This document shows, piece by piece, positions 42,331 to 50,633 of a stretch of DNA of 64,000 nucleotides. The notes beneath the pieces are model-generated. The model saw nothing but the letters and a program-made list of their open reading frames with translations. It had not been told where the DNA came from and did not search any database. Location: contig JAIPBM010000006.1 in assembly GCA_021739695.1 (NCBI GenBank), forward strand, positions 62,001 to 126,000, read 5' to 3'. The position numbers and the translations under genes were made by a program. Every line of letters starts with the position of its first letter. Within the stretch, counting starts at the first letter, position 1. Source of the stretch: Flavobacteriales bacterium. GTDB taxonomy: Bacteria > Bacteroidota > Bacteroidia > UBA10329.

Positions 42331-44982
42331 TCATTGTTTACCACTTAAGAAGCTCCTATTCTTTATTAACGAGATTAAAACTCTTTCCGAATAATCATAA
42401 ACTGAGTCACGATTGTCTTTTCTCGTCGATGGAAGTTGGTGCAATTCAAATGCGATTCTATTATCTTCGAAGACTGAAACAACTTTATTTAGGATATTCC
42501 TCTGTATTTTAGTCCCTATCTCCGAAGTCCAGATACGCAACGCACTGTCAGCCTCGTCTATCGACTTCCTAGTAACATTGAGTTCAAACCTAGCATCACC
42601 GAAGAAATTCGCGATACCAGAGCACGTCCCAATTGGAGCAATATTGCTACATCTTATAGGTAATCGAATCCCATCTTGATAAACACCATTGTGGCGTTCT
42701 TCAGAACTAAGAAAGTTACTTAAATACCCAATGTCATCAAGGAACTCGGAGTAACTCCCATCCATATCCTCAACGAAATAATGCATCATATCATACCTTT
42801 CAACAGTATTCGAAACTAAATCTGCAACCATAAAATTTGTTTCCCCTTCAACTAATTTGGAATTTTCAAATAAAAGAGACCTGTCATGAAAAAGCGAGTC
42901 GCGATTCTCCCCTCTTAGGGCTTTCATCATTTGCTCTACTTTATCGTGTACCGTTTCGGTCACGTCATCATCAAGGTAATCACCAATAAGTTCAATCCCG
43001 TTCTCCACCCATTCATCGGAACTGGCAATTACTGACTCAGCAAGACCACTTTGCCCCTCAAAGGTTTGGGTAATAATATCCTTCTTATATAGGTAATCAT
43101 GAATAATGAAGCCATGAACTGAGTACCATTCGATGCCAATTTCAGGCATGTTAATCTCGATTGGGATATACAGCAAAGACACATTACTGGAGTTAGAACT
43201 CTCATATTTAGTTGAAACTTGTTCAACCTGGAAATTTTCATCCAACTTCAAAAACAATGGCTTATCAATCGCTAAACTCTCTAAACCCCTTTTTGATGGA
43301 ATCGTTAGTGTCAAATCTGAAACAAACGGTAAACCATGTGTATCCATGTCTCCTCTTACGTGTGAAGCCATCTTAAACAATTCTTCATAATCAGACGCAG
43401 AACTACAGTGGGCAAGCTCTTTTTCCAATCTGTCCACCATTCCCGCTCTTTCAAAGATATTGGCCAGTCCATCATAATCGAAGAATACTAAGGGCACGGA
43501 GGGGGAATAAAAGGTAGAGCCAACGTAGTTGACAAGTCGACCAAAATCTAAGTTGGTTTTCAGCTTGGTTGTCACCTTGGTTCCAAAATCGACTGAAGCT
43601 TGAGCACAGAATGTATTCAGAGACTCCGTCCTGAGGACAACCTCCCTGCCAATTTCACTCGATTCCTTTCTTGAGCGCGTTTCTATAATTACCGTATTTG
43701 CTTTGGTGAGACATGCGACAAATCCGATACCAAACTTTGCAATTGAAGGAAATTTTATTTTTTGAAAATTCTGTATTTCTCCGTATCCAGTGCTTGCCAC
43801 GTTGAATAGAAATTTTTTCAAATCGGCCACTTCCATGCCAATACCGTTATCAGTAACAGACAACTCAGCTCCATTACCCCGTAAACAAACAACCGTGCAA
43901 GGCGAGTACCCCTCCAACTTCCAGTGTTTAGGATTAACAGTATCTAAGTTCGACCCATTGCTTTCATAAATCCATCTTAAACATGCATCAATACTATTTT
44001 GAATAAGCTCCCTAATGAAATCATACTTTCCAGTATAAACTGATTTAGATATCACATCCCAAATTCTTCCTTTTTCATCAATTTCGAATCTAAGTTGCCA
44101 TAGCTCGTAATTTGCTCCTTCTGCACGTTTAATATCAAACTCAGGTTTAGGTAATGCGAAAATCTTGAGGTTACCGGTAAGAACATATGTATTGGCATGA
44201 ATGATATCTTGTTTCAAATAACCAAACCACTCTGTCCAAATCGTGTGTTCTTCTATTGAACTTGCTTCTACTTCTATTTGAATTTGGGTACTATCGTAGT
44301 TAAAGTGTCTAACCCCTTTGTGGCGATGGTGGTGAGCATTAGACTCTTCATTCGGGAAACTGTTCTCCATGAATCTTTTTACAGGGTCGCAACTTCTTTC
44401 CGAATCCAAATCCATTAGATCACCCACCCTTAGAAGTATAGCAAGTAATCCTATCCTAAACTCTTGGTCAAAAACTCTTTCGGTCTGAGTAAATAATCGC
44501 GAAGAATTCAATTCATCCCATGTCAATCCGTGGGCCCGCGCCACAAATCCAATACAAGCAGATAATCGAGGTATATATTCACTAATTGATGCACATCTCT
44601 CAACCAAAAATTCCTGAATAAACTTATCTGACTCGACATGATGATTTCTTCTTAACAAATCCAAATCACCCGTTGATTGAATCATTCCTACATCGTGAAA
44701 CCCAGCAGAAACAAGTAAACCGAATATCTCAACAGATGTTAGGTGTTCTTTCGCTTCATCAGTTAAGATACATTCTATTTTCCTGAGAATCCTAAGTGAA
44801 TGTTGAATATCATGACTTGTAAAACTTGGGTAATTTTTCCTCACGAACCCGAGCAACTCTGCTGCATCACCAAACAATGACGTAGCCAAGCCCAATAATA
44901 CGGTAGCTTCCTTTTCTCCATCTACAGAACGACATTGTAACTTCTTAAATAACGTAAGCTGACCTAATTCTACTGGCACCAT
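42331..44982 (-). CDS. HD-domain plus GHKL (Hsp90-like) ATPase protein
   Basis: 883 residues, no signal or membrane segments. Residues about 50-200 form an HD phosphohydrolase-like domain, with SHDIQHSLRIL (His57), GFHDVGM (HD at 96-97) and RVGDLMDLDSER (Asp188). Residues about 310-520 form a GHKL ATPase: N box RELIQNSIDAC (Glu325, Asn329, Asp332), G1 box TDNGIGM (378-383), and a lid/G2-like region GYGEIQ and FGIGFVACL. The rest (520-883) resembles the middle part of Hsp90/MORC-like proteins but has no motif I know. The combination fits proteins seen in prokaryotic defence islands. It is divergent from the CBASS operon across a 404-base gap. An anti-phage role is inferred from context; the biochemical role of the HD domain (nucleotide cleavage?) is unknown. 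Confidence 0.75.
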   Translation of the reverse strand: MVPVELGQLTLFKKLQCRSVDGEKEATVLLGLATSLFGDAAELLGFVRKNYPSFTSHDIQHSLRILRKIECILTDEAKEHLTSVEIFGLLVSAGFHDVGMIQSTGDLDLLRRNHHVESDKFIQEFLVERCASISEYIPRLSACIGFVARAHGLTWDELNSSRLFTQTERVFDQEFRIGLLAILLRVGDLMDLDSERSCDPVKRFMENSFPNEESNAHHHRHKGVRHFNYDSTQIQIEVEASSIEEHTIWTEWFGYLKQDIIHANTYVLTGNLKIFALPKPEFDIKRAEGANYELWQLRFEIDEKGRIWDVISKSVYTGKYDFIRELIQNSIDACLRWIYESNGSNLDTVNPKHWKLEGYSPCTVVCLRGNGAELSVTDNGIGMEVADLKKFLFNVASTGYGEIQNFQKIKFPSIAKFGIGFVACLTKANTVIIETRSRKESSEIGREVVLRTESLNTFCAQASVDFGTKVTTKLKTNLDFGRLVNYVGSTFYSPSVPLVFFDYDGLANIFERAGMVDRLEKELAHCSSASDYEELFKMASHVRGDMDTHGLPFVSDLTLTIPSKRGLESLAIDKPLFLKLDENFQVEQVSTKYESSNSSNVSLLYIPIEINMPEIGIEWYSVHGFIIHDYLYKKDIITQTFEGQSGLAESVIASSDEWVENGIELIGDYLDDDVTETVHDKVEQMMKALRGENRDSLFHDRSLLFENSKLVEGETNFMVADLVSNTVERYDMMHYFVEDMDGSYSEFLDDIGYLSNFLSSEERHNGVYQDGIRLPIRCSNIAPIGTCSGIANFFGDARFELNVTRKSIDEADSALRIWTSEIGTKIQRNILNKVVSVFEDNRIAFELHQLPSTRKDNRDSVYDYSERVLISLIKNRSFLSGKQ

Positions 44983-45386
44983 AAACAGAAGATTTTATAC
45001 TCGTTGACAACGCACCAATTTAATCATATGTATGCAAAACCAAGCCTCTTAATCAAGTCCTTTATTCGTTGGTCAGTACCGTCCCCTTGTTCATGTTATT
45101 TCAAAGGAAACAATCAACGATTTCTGAAGCTCATAGTAATGGGAGTTGCCTTTACATTTCCATGAATTTATGTAGGATTGAAACCTAAGATTGGACACTT
45201 GGGTTGCTTGACTACAACTTTTGAACGTTTCAACACATACTCTGTCAGTTACAAACCTGACAAAATTTCCTATCTCTACGGGTCTGGAGAAAAAATAACC
45301 GCTAAACAATGCCCAATAATAGTTTGGCATCAATAATGACGGTGGGTAAAGTGCCATAGCAATAGAAACCAATAAACGGACCTCCA
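44983..45386. other. Divergent intergenic region between the HD-ATPase gene and the CBASS operon
   Basis: A 404-base region with no gene I can support. A 100-codon minus-strand frame (45091-45393) exists, but it lacks recognisable features and overlaps the CBASS start. No full TTG-N19-TAnnTTTG promoter was found on either strand; the closest on the plus strand is ATAGTTTG near 45319. The control elements of both divergent transcription units should lie here. Confidence 0.5.
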
Positions 45387-46334
45387 ATGCCAACCAACAA
45401 AAGTGAATACCTACAAGACGTACTCAGTTCTCATAAAATGAATCATGTCCAGACCCTAATGGACAAATACCTTACAAAGCGAGACTTTGTAAAAGCCGCT
45501 CTTAGTCTTAAGTACTCTGACAAGAAGGCAACAGAACCTATAAATTCTGGATCCTATGCCAAGCATACAGCAATCAACACAAAATTTGACATCGATGTTT
45601 GTATTCCATTTAAACGAAACAGTTTTGATACGTTGGAGAAAATGGCAGATGATGTTTACACCTACTTCCAAAATGAGTATGTCGATTCACAACTGATAAA
45701 ACCAGTGCGAAAGCAACGAGTTAGTGTTGGACTCACATTTGTCATAGATGGTGAAGAAATACAAATGGACATCGTTCCAGGGAGAGAAATCAATGTGGAC
45801 GAGTATTCGAATACAAATGATTTGAAACTATTTGTCAGGAAAAAAGATGAAATCCCTGCTTCCGAGACAAAAACCAATATTAAAAAGCATATCGATCATG
45901 TCAGTGGGAAGAATGCTGAACGCGATATAACCAGACTGCTCAAAATTTGGAAAGTCTCGAATAGTAAAAAGTATAAATCATTCTTCATCGAATTGTTCAC
46001 GATTCGAGCGTTTGAGTATAACTCAAGCAGCATTCCAAACGGATTGTGGCCAAAATTGGAAATGGTAATGAAATTCATTAGAGAGAATGCAGAGACCATT
46101 CAATTAAAAGATCCTGCTAACTCAAACAATATTGTTTCTGACACGCTAACTGCGGGAAAGAAAACCAGCCTTGCAAACGACATGAAAAATATGTTGCGAA
46201 AAATTGAGGAGGACAGTGACAACATTAGACTATACTTCCCTATCAACGATGATTTTGGAAGTCATCCAAACTCCAGTAATGAGCAATCAAAAAATACGGG
46301 GCCTTCAGTTTTGAAAACACGAAGCTTTGGTTAG
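45387..46334 (+). CDS. CBASS CD-NTase 1 (cyclic oligonucleotide synthase, CdnC/CdnD-like)
   Basis: 315 residues. Nucleotidyltransferase core: GS motif SGSYAKHT at Gly55-Ser56, metal ligands Asp68 and Asp70 in KFDIDVCIPF, and third ligand Asp128 in IQMDIVPG. The helical C-terminal part has RLLKIWKVSNSKKYKSFFIE and the DPANSNN signature typical of OAS-type cyclases. On phage infection such enzymes make cyclic di- or trinucleotides that switch on an effector. The last 25-30 residues are polar and disordered-looking and end in Gly (KTRSFG), suitable for conjugation through the C-terminus by Cap2. First gene of the operon; its stop codon directly abuts the Cap2 ATG. The product is predicted to be cyclic tri-AMP because the effector is NucC-like; that is inference. 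Confidence 0.85.
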   Translation: MPTNKSEYLQDVLSSHKMNHVQTLMDKYLTKRDFVKAALSLKYSDKKATEPINSGSYAKHTAINTKFDIDVCIPFKRNSFDTLEKMADDVYTYFQNEYVDSQLIKPVRKQRVSVGLTFVIDGEEIQMDIVPGREINVDEYSNTNDLKLFVRKKDEIPASETKTNIKKHIDHVSGKNAERDITRLLKIWKVSNSKKYKSFFIELFTIRAFEYNSSSIPNGLWPKLEMVMKFIRENAETIQLKDPANSNNIVSDTLTAGKKTSLANDMKNMLRKIEEDSDNIRLYFPINDDFGSHPNSSNEQSKNTGPSVLKTRSFG

Positions 46335-47957
46335 ATGGTGGACAAAATTGTCCTTTACAACGAATTTTTCTCCGCTCAGGAGAGAATTGAACTATACTCG
46401 GTTTTCGCACAAAAAAGCGAGAATGTATCAGGACAAATAATCGTTCAAACCGAAAAAGGCCCACTCCCTTTTTCCGTAGAAATACCCTTAGGCTATCCAT
46501 TAGGGAATTCTAGGACATCAATTGTGTTTACCTGTGATAGCATTTCTGGATATGAACATCAGAATTTTGACAATTCCATATGCCTCCACCCCTCTCCGAC
46601 CAACTGCATAGAAGAAAAGCTACAAGAGGAAATCAATCTCCTATATGAGTGGATTGACTACTATTATGTTGAAGAGAGTCGTGATTCCAATTATGGTTAT
46701 CTTCTTACAAGCCCAAACAACGTTTGTTTGCTCTTTGACGAAACCCCAAATAGCCTAATCAAAAATGATTCTGGGTATTTCTTATTCAAGTCGTTTGGTA
46801 GGGATTCGCTGACGGGGGTTGAACGAATAATCGTTACTAAGATAGGAGTTCATGATGCGGGTTTTGCTAACCACTTTTTGGAGTACAAACAAGAAAAGCC
46901 GCTAGAAGGCATATGGATTTACATTAAGGATGAACCCGTTATAGAAAGACGAAAAGCCGTATTGTCTTGGGAAGATTTGCAACCATATCTGACATCTACG
47001 AATGTTGATTCCATCTACCAGTATCATCGTGATGTCATGCGTGGTAGAAATAAGCCGGATAATTTCCTTGTGCTTCTCGGTCATGATATCCCCACAGATA
47101 ACGGACACGAGATACATTGGGTATGTGTACGAATAAACACATCTAATCTACCTATTGAAGGTGTCAAAATCAGTGGAGAATGGCGAGGTCAGTCTACCAA
47201 CCAACGGCTGGATTGGTGTAGCACAGTAAATTGTTCATATGCGCGTTATTTTGGAAGAGGCAAGCTGTCTGATGCTATTACCTTAAAAAACATCCTTCTA
47301 ATTGGAACTGGAGCGATTGGAAGTAGTCTGGCTAAAACATTGGTAAGAGGTGGAATTAGACGCCTAACAATCATAGATTTTGATGTGGTTGAAGCTGGAA
47401 ACATATGTCGTTCAGAATTTACCTTGAATGACATCGCTCATCCCAAAGTATATGCACTCATTAGCAAGCTGATTGCTATATCTCCATTCGTTGATGTTAA
47501 GCCTCTTTTACATCTCGATAAACGACTGCCAGATGACCCACATTATATTCAAACAAAAGAGTTCCTCAACAGTTTCGAATTAATTTTTGATTGCTCTACC
47601 GATATGGAAATTGCTTACATGATGGACAAGATGAGCCTAAGTGCTGAAATTTTCAATTTGTCGATAACGAATAAAGCGAATGAACTTATTTGTGTTCACG
47701 GGAAAACAACCATTTCAAAACAAAAGCATCAGATTTTCGAAACCCTTTCCCCGGAAAGCCAACAAGCCAATTTCTACCCTGAGGTCGGATGTCAGTACCC
47801 GACTTTTGAGGCTGGGTACACCGATCTTAATGCGCTACTTCAATTTGCAGTAAAGAACATTAATCACAAATACGAGAAGGGGTTTTCCCAAAGCACTTTC
47901 GTCCTTCGCCCAATCGAATCTGAACACAACTACAAAATTGTTGTAGATGAATATTAA
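46335..47957 (+). CDS. cap2: CBASS Cap2-type E2-E1 ubiquitin-like conjugating enzyme
   Basis: 540 residues. The N-terminal E2-like part (about 1-130) has a candidate catalytic Cys83 in NSICLHPSP, the usual cysteine-His-Pro style E2 motif of this group. A linker of unknown fold follows. The C-terminal E1/ThiF adenylation domain (about 295-530) has the ATP-binding GxGxxG at 324-329 (LIGTGAIGSSLAK), TIIDFDVVEAGNICRSEF, and a candidate E1 catalytic Cys486 in EVGCQYPTFEAGY. Cap2 enzymes attach the CD-NTase C-terminus to other molecules and thereby prime it. It starts directly after CD-NTase 1 and overlaps the JAMM gene by 11 bases. Slightly shorter than the best-studied Cap2 (about 600). Confidence 0.85.
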   Translation: MVDKIVLYNEFFSAQERIELYSVFAQKSENVSGQIIVQTEKGPLPFSVEIPLGYPLGNSRTSIVFTCDSISGYEHQNFDNSICLHPSPTNCIEEKLQEEINLLYEWIDYYYVEESRDSNYGYLLTSPNNVCLLFDETPNSLIKNDSGYFLFKSFGRDSLTGVERIIVTKIGVHDAGFANHFLEYKQEKPLEGIWIYIKDEPVIERRKAVLSWEDLQPYLTSTNVDSIYQYHRDVMRGRNKPDNFLVLLGHDIPTDNGHEIHWVCVRINTSNLPIEGVKISGEWRGQSTNQRLDWCSTVNCSYARYFGRGKLSDAITLKNILLIGTGAIGSSLAKTLVRGGIRRLTIIDFDVVEAGNICRSEFTLNDIAHPKVYALISKLIAISPFVDVKPLLHLDKRLPDDPHYIQTKEFLNSFELIFDCSTDMEIAYMMDKMSLSAEIFNLSITNKANELICVHGKTTISKQKHQIFETLSPESQQANFYPEVGCQYPTFEAGYTDLNALLQFAVKNINHKYEKGFSQSTFVLRPIESEHNYKIVVDEY

Positions 47958-48429
47958 GTTCCAACAACCAAAGCTAGGTCTCACCTTGCTTTTACCTGAA
48001 AAAATTCTTCAGCAAATTCAACATTTGGCCAGCCAGCACTACCCAAAAGAATTTGGAGGCATTTTTCTCGGTTCCTCGGTTGATGAGACTACAACTCTCA
48101 TTTCATGTAGCGTCATCCCTGATAAGTACGTGAGTGACAAAACCAGTTTTACCCGACACCCTGACAACTTGAATGATGAAATACACAGAGCTTATAATGA
48201 ATCAAATGGTCAAATCAACTATTTAGGAGAATGGCACACACACCCAGATGGAAGCCCTAACTACAGTACAAAAGACCTAAATACAATGAGGGACATTGGG
48301 GAATCTGATACAGTGGTCACGGACCATCCACTCCTGCTAATCATGGGAATAAAACGTTCCAAGTGTGCTATCAAACTTTATATATTACACAATAAATCAT
48401 TATTCGAATATGGGCAAGCTAGACATTAA
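47947..48429 (+). CDS. cap3: CBASS Cap3-type JAMM isopeptidase
   Basis: 160 residues. The complete JAMM/MPN+ zinc protease signature is visible: Glu35 in KEFGGIFLG, then His97-Thr-His99-Pro in GEWHTHPDG, Ser107 and Asp110 (YSTKD). Cap3 removes the CD-NTase from its conjugates and so restrains CBASS signalling. It overlaps Cap2 by 11 bases and the nuclease gene by 20 bases, consistent with tight translational coupling. Confidence 0.9.
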   Translation: MNIKFQQPKLGLTLLLPEKILQQIQHLASQHYPKEFGGIFLGSSVDETTTLISCSVIPDKYVSDKTSFTRHPDNLNDEIHRAYNESNGQINYLGEWHTHPDGSPNYSTKDLNTMRDIGESDTVVTDHPLLLIMGIKRSKCAIKLYILHNKSLFEYGQARH

Positions 48430-49147
48430 GCAACTCTTCCTAGGTCTTCAGCGCGAGATGATCGCTGAAATGCAAACTATTAGGGAAAATATCGACCACG
48501 CCCCAACTATGGGAGACGGTTCTGAAAGTGTTTGGGCAACTTGGTTACGAACCAACCTTCCGAATAGATATAACGTTGACAAAGCGATTGTCATAGACCA
48601 TGAGGGAAATCAAAGCGAAGCCATCGATGTAGTTATTTACGATCAACAATACACCCCTTTTGTATTGTCCAAGAACAGCGTTAAGCTAATTCCAGCAGAA
48701 AGTGTTTATGCGGTATTTGAGGCGAAACAGGATATAGATAAGGCTCATATTCTTTATGCCGGTGGGAAAGCAAAAACCGTGCGGTCGCTAAAGCGAACTT
48801 CAGCCAAAGTTGTGGACAAAGGGGTTGTTAAGGATGCTCCAGTGTTATTCACAATAATGGCTGGAATCCTGACTCTTGGAAACGGATGGAAAAAATCCTT
48901 GCCCGATAATACTTTCTTCTCAAATGCAATGGGTGAACTCAAATCAGGAGAAGAATTAAATCTCGGTTGTGTCCTTATGGGTTCTTCCTTTGACGCTAAA
49001 TACAATCCTTCGCTTGAAATTAAGTTTAGTACCGAAGAAGAAAGTCTAATATTTTTCTTTCTAAGACTTACTGAAGAACTACAGAAGCTTGGCACCGTTA
49101 GGCCTATTGACTTGAGAGCATATAGTCAAGCCCTAGATTCAATATAA
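48410..49147 (+). CDS. nucC: NucC-type CBASS effector endonuclease
   Basis: 245 residues from the ATG at 48410 (the open frame begins further upstream inside the JAMM gene). It closely follows the NucC pattern: GDGSESVWATWLRTNLPNRY, then EAIDVVIYDQQYTPF, then PAESVYAVFEAKQ. The PD-(D/E)XK catalytic residues fall at Asp73, Glu104 and Lys106, the same numbers I recall for E. coli NucC. NucC assembles as trimers, binds cyclic tri-AMP, pairs into hexamers and cuts double-stranded DNA without sequence specificity, killing the infected cell. NucC is best known with HORMA/TRIP13 (type III) CBASS; here it follows Cap2 and Cap3. It overlaps the Cap3 gene by 20 bases and ends 4 bases before the second CD-NTase. 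Confidence 0.9.
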   Translation: MGKLDIKQLFLGLQREMIAEMQTIRENIDHAPTMGDGSESVWATWLRTNLPNRYNVDKAIVIDHEGNQSEAIDVVIYDQQYTPFVLSKNSVKLIPAESVYAVFEAKQDIDKAHILYAGGKAKTVRSLKRTSAKVVDKGVVKDAPVLFTIMAGILTLGNGWKKSLPDNTFFSNAMGELKSGEELNLGCVLMGSSFDAKYNPSLEIKFSTEEESLIFFFLRLTEELQKLGTVRPIDLRAYSQALDSI

Positions 49148-49151
49148 ATCC

Positions 49152-49940
49152 ATGATAGGAGATGCCCACATATTAAAAGTCATCAAGCAGAAAAAACTAG
49201 AGCCGCTAAGCAAGACTGACCCAAGGCTTAAACCACTACTGAATACCTTAAAATCTTGGGCGGGAGAATCTTTAGCAGGCAACGTTACTTCTGGAATTAA
49301 GGTGTCTGGATCGACAGCAAAAGGAACAGCTTTAAAAGGAAAAGCTGATCTTGATTTGCTTATTTCCTTAAAGGATTCTACCAAAGGCACATTAGAAGGC
49401 AGATACGACTCTCTGTTCAAATATTTGCAAATTCATGAAGAGAGACTCGGTATCACGAAGAGACGAAGACAAAATGTCTCCATTCGTGTCTATACTAAAG
49501 ATTATAAAATAGATCTCGTTCCAGCCAAAAAATTACCAGGCGTGCATAATTGGCATTATATACTCGTCAGAAGAGATTCCAAAAATCGTACTAAGACTAA
49601 TGTAGATTTACATATTCAAACGGTTAAAAAGTCTGGTAGACAAAATGAGATTCTTGCCACTAAAATTTGGCGGGACAATTTAAAATTAGACTTTCCTTCA
49701 ATCTATCTTGAACTTGTCGTAATAGAGAGTCTTCGTAACAAAGGAAAAGACCAAATTGCTCTAAACTTCACCAGAGTACTTGAGTATTTGAGTACTGACT
49801 TTGTCGACAAAAAAGTTGTAGATCCCGCAAATGCCGCTAATACAATTTCAAACCTGCTGAGTAAAACTCAGAAAAAGACTATCGCCACTCAAGCTAGACA
49901 AACACTCAAGGAGCGTTTTTGGGTCAACAAAATCTGGTAG
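49152..49940 (+). CDS. CBASS CD-NTase 2 (second nucleotidyltransferase of the operon)
   Basis: 262 residues. The nucleotidyltransferase core is intact: GS motif SGSTAKGTAL at Gly53-Ser54, Asp66 and Asp68 in KADLDLLIS, and third Asp121 in YKIDLVPAKK. The C-terminal half has EILATKIWRDNLKLDF, PSIYLELVVIESL and the DPANAANTI signature also seen in CD-NTase 1. So this is a full, apparently active-site-complete enzyme, not a remnant. It differs strongly from CD-NTase 1 in sequence and is shorter by about 50 residues. It ends RFWVNKIW, with no flexible Gly-ended tail, so it may not be a Cap2 target. It starts 4 bases after nucC. Function alongside CD-NTase 1 is unknown. Confidence 0.8.
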   Translation: MIGDAHILKVIKQKKLEPLSKTDPRLKPLLNTLKSWAGESLAGNVTSGIKVSGSTAKGTALKGKADLDLLISLKDSTKGTLEGRYDSLFKYLQIHEERLGITKRRRQNVSIRVYTKDYKIDLVPAKKLPGVHNWHYILVRRDSKNRTKTNVDLHIQTVKKSGRQNEILATKIWRDNLKLDFPSIYLELVVIESLRNKGKDQIALNFTRVLEYLSTDFVDKKVVDPANAANTISNLLSKTQKKTIATQARQTLKERFWVNKIW

Positions 49941-49975
49941 ACGAAGCATCATTGCTCTTATCTTTATCATACACA

Positions 49976-50245
49976 ATGGACGTAATTTGTTTACAAGAAG
50001 AAGCCTTTTACAAACTTATTGAAACAGTAGTTGACCGTATCAATGAGAAGAAAGGTATTTCCGAGAATCGCTGGATTCGTGGTGAAGAAGCCATGGAGGT
50101 GTTAGGCATCAAGAGCCGGACTACGTTGCAGAAACTTCGTGATGATGGTTGGATTCGCTTTTCGCAGCCAAATAAGAAGATAATCATGTACGATAGAGCT
50201 TCCATATTGGAATACCTTGAGAATCACGCAAAAGACTCATTCTGA
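49976..50245 (+). CDS. Small helix-turn-helix (excisionase-like) protein
   Basis: 89 residues from the ATG at 49976; the open frame extends back to 49919 inside CD-NTase 2, but family proteins begin near MDVICLQEEAFYKLIETVVD. The C-terminal half has the MerR/excisionase-type wHTH pattern WIRGEEAMEVLGIKSRTTLQ and DGWIRFSQPNKKIIMYDRAS, common in Bacteroidota accessory elements. It probably binds DNA and could regulate the operon or act as an excision factor. Its stop overlaps the next ATG by one base (TGATG). Confidence 0.75.
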   Translation: MDVICLQEEAFYKLIETVVDRINEKKGISENRWIRGEEAMEVLGIKSRTTLQKLRDDGWIRFSQPNKKIIMYDRASILEYLENHAKDSF

Positions 50246-50532
50246 TGACTGACAATGACGGTAATGAAATGGATGCATCTGAGCTCGAGGACGACTTTGA
50301 TGAAGTCGAATTCGAGGTCGGATTCAATCAAGGATATACGATGAGTGAATTAGACTCTGAGCTTGCTCTAGAGCTTGATAATGGCATAAAAGAAGCTACT
50401 AGTCATTCGAGTGGTTTTGTGGCTGGCATTCGGGAGTTCTTGCGGTCTCGGGAGGTTCAAAAAAGTCGTGAAGATGAATTGAATGAATTACGTAACGGCA
50501 AGACAAATCGGAATCTGAACAGAGACCGATAG
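50245..50532 (+). CDS. Small acidic protein of unknown function
   Basis: 95 residues. The N-terminal half is strongly acidic (many Asp and Glu, about residues 1-45) and the C-terminal third is basic and polar, ending in an Asn/Arg-rich tail. No family is recognised. It is translationally coupled to the HTH gene by a one-base overlap, so it probably partners it or belongs to the same operon. An acidic DNA mimic or inhibitor is conceivable but unproven. Confidence 0.6.
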   Translation: MTDNDGNEMDASELEDDFDEVEFEVGFNQGYTMSELDSELALELDNGIKEATSHSSGFVAGIREFLRSREVQKSREDELNELRNGKTNRNLNRDR

Positions 50533-50633
50533 GGATTACGTGTTTGCTCTAGGTAAAACTGGACGGTTCCGTATTTAACAGGTAGAATGAGTAGTAAGGA
50601 ATGGCATTCAATTTTTTTGACCATTACTGGTTA

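Noticed and set aside
45091-45393. 100-codon minus-strand frame between the HD-ATPase gene and CD-NTase 1
   Set aside because: No recognisable domain, unusual composition, and it overlaps the start of a clear CBASS gene. Kept only as part of the intergenic entry.
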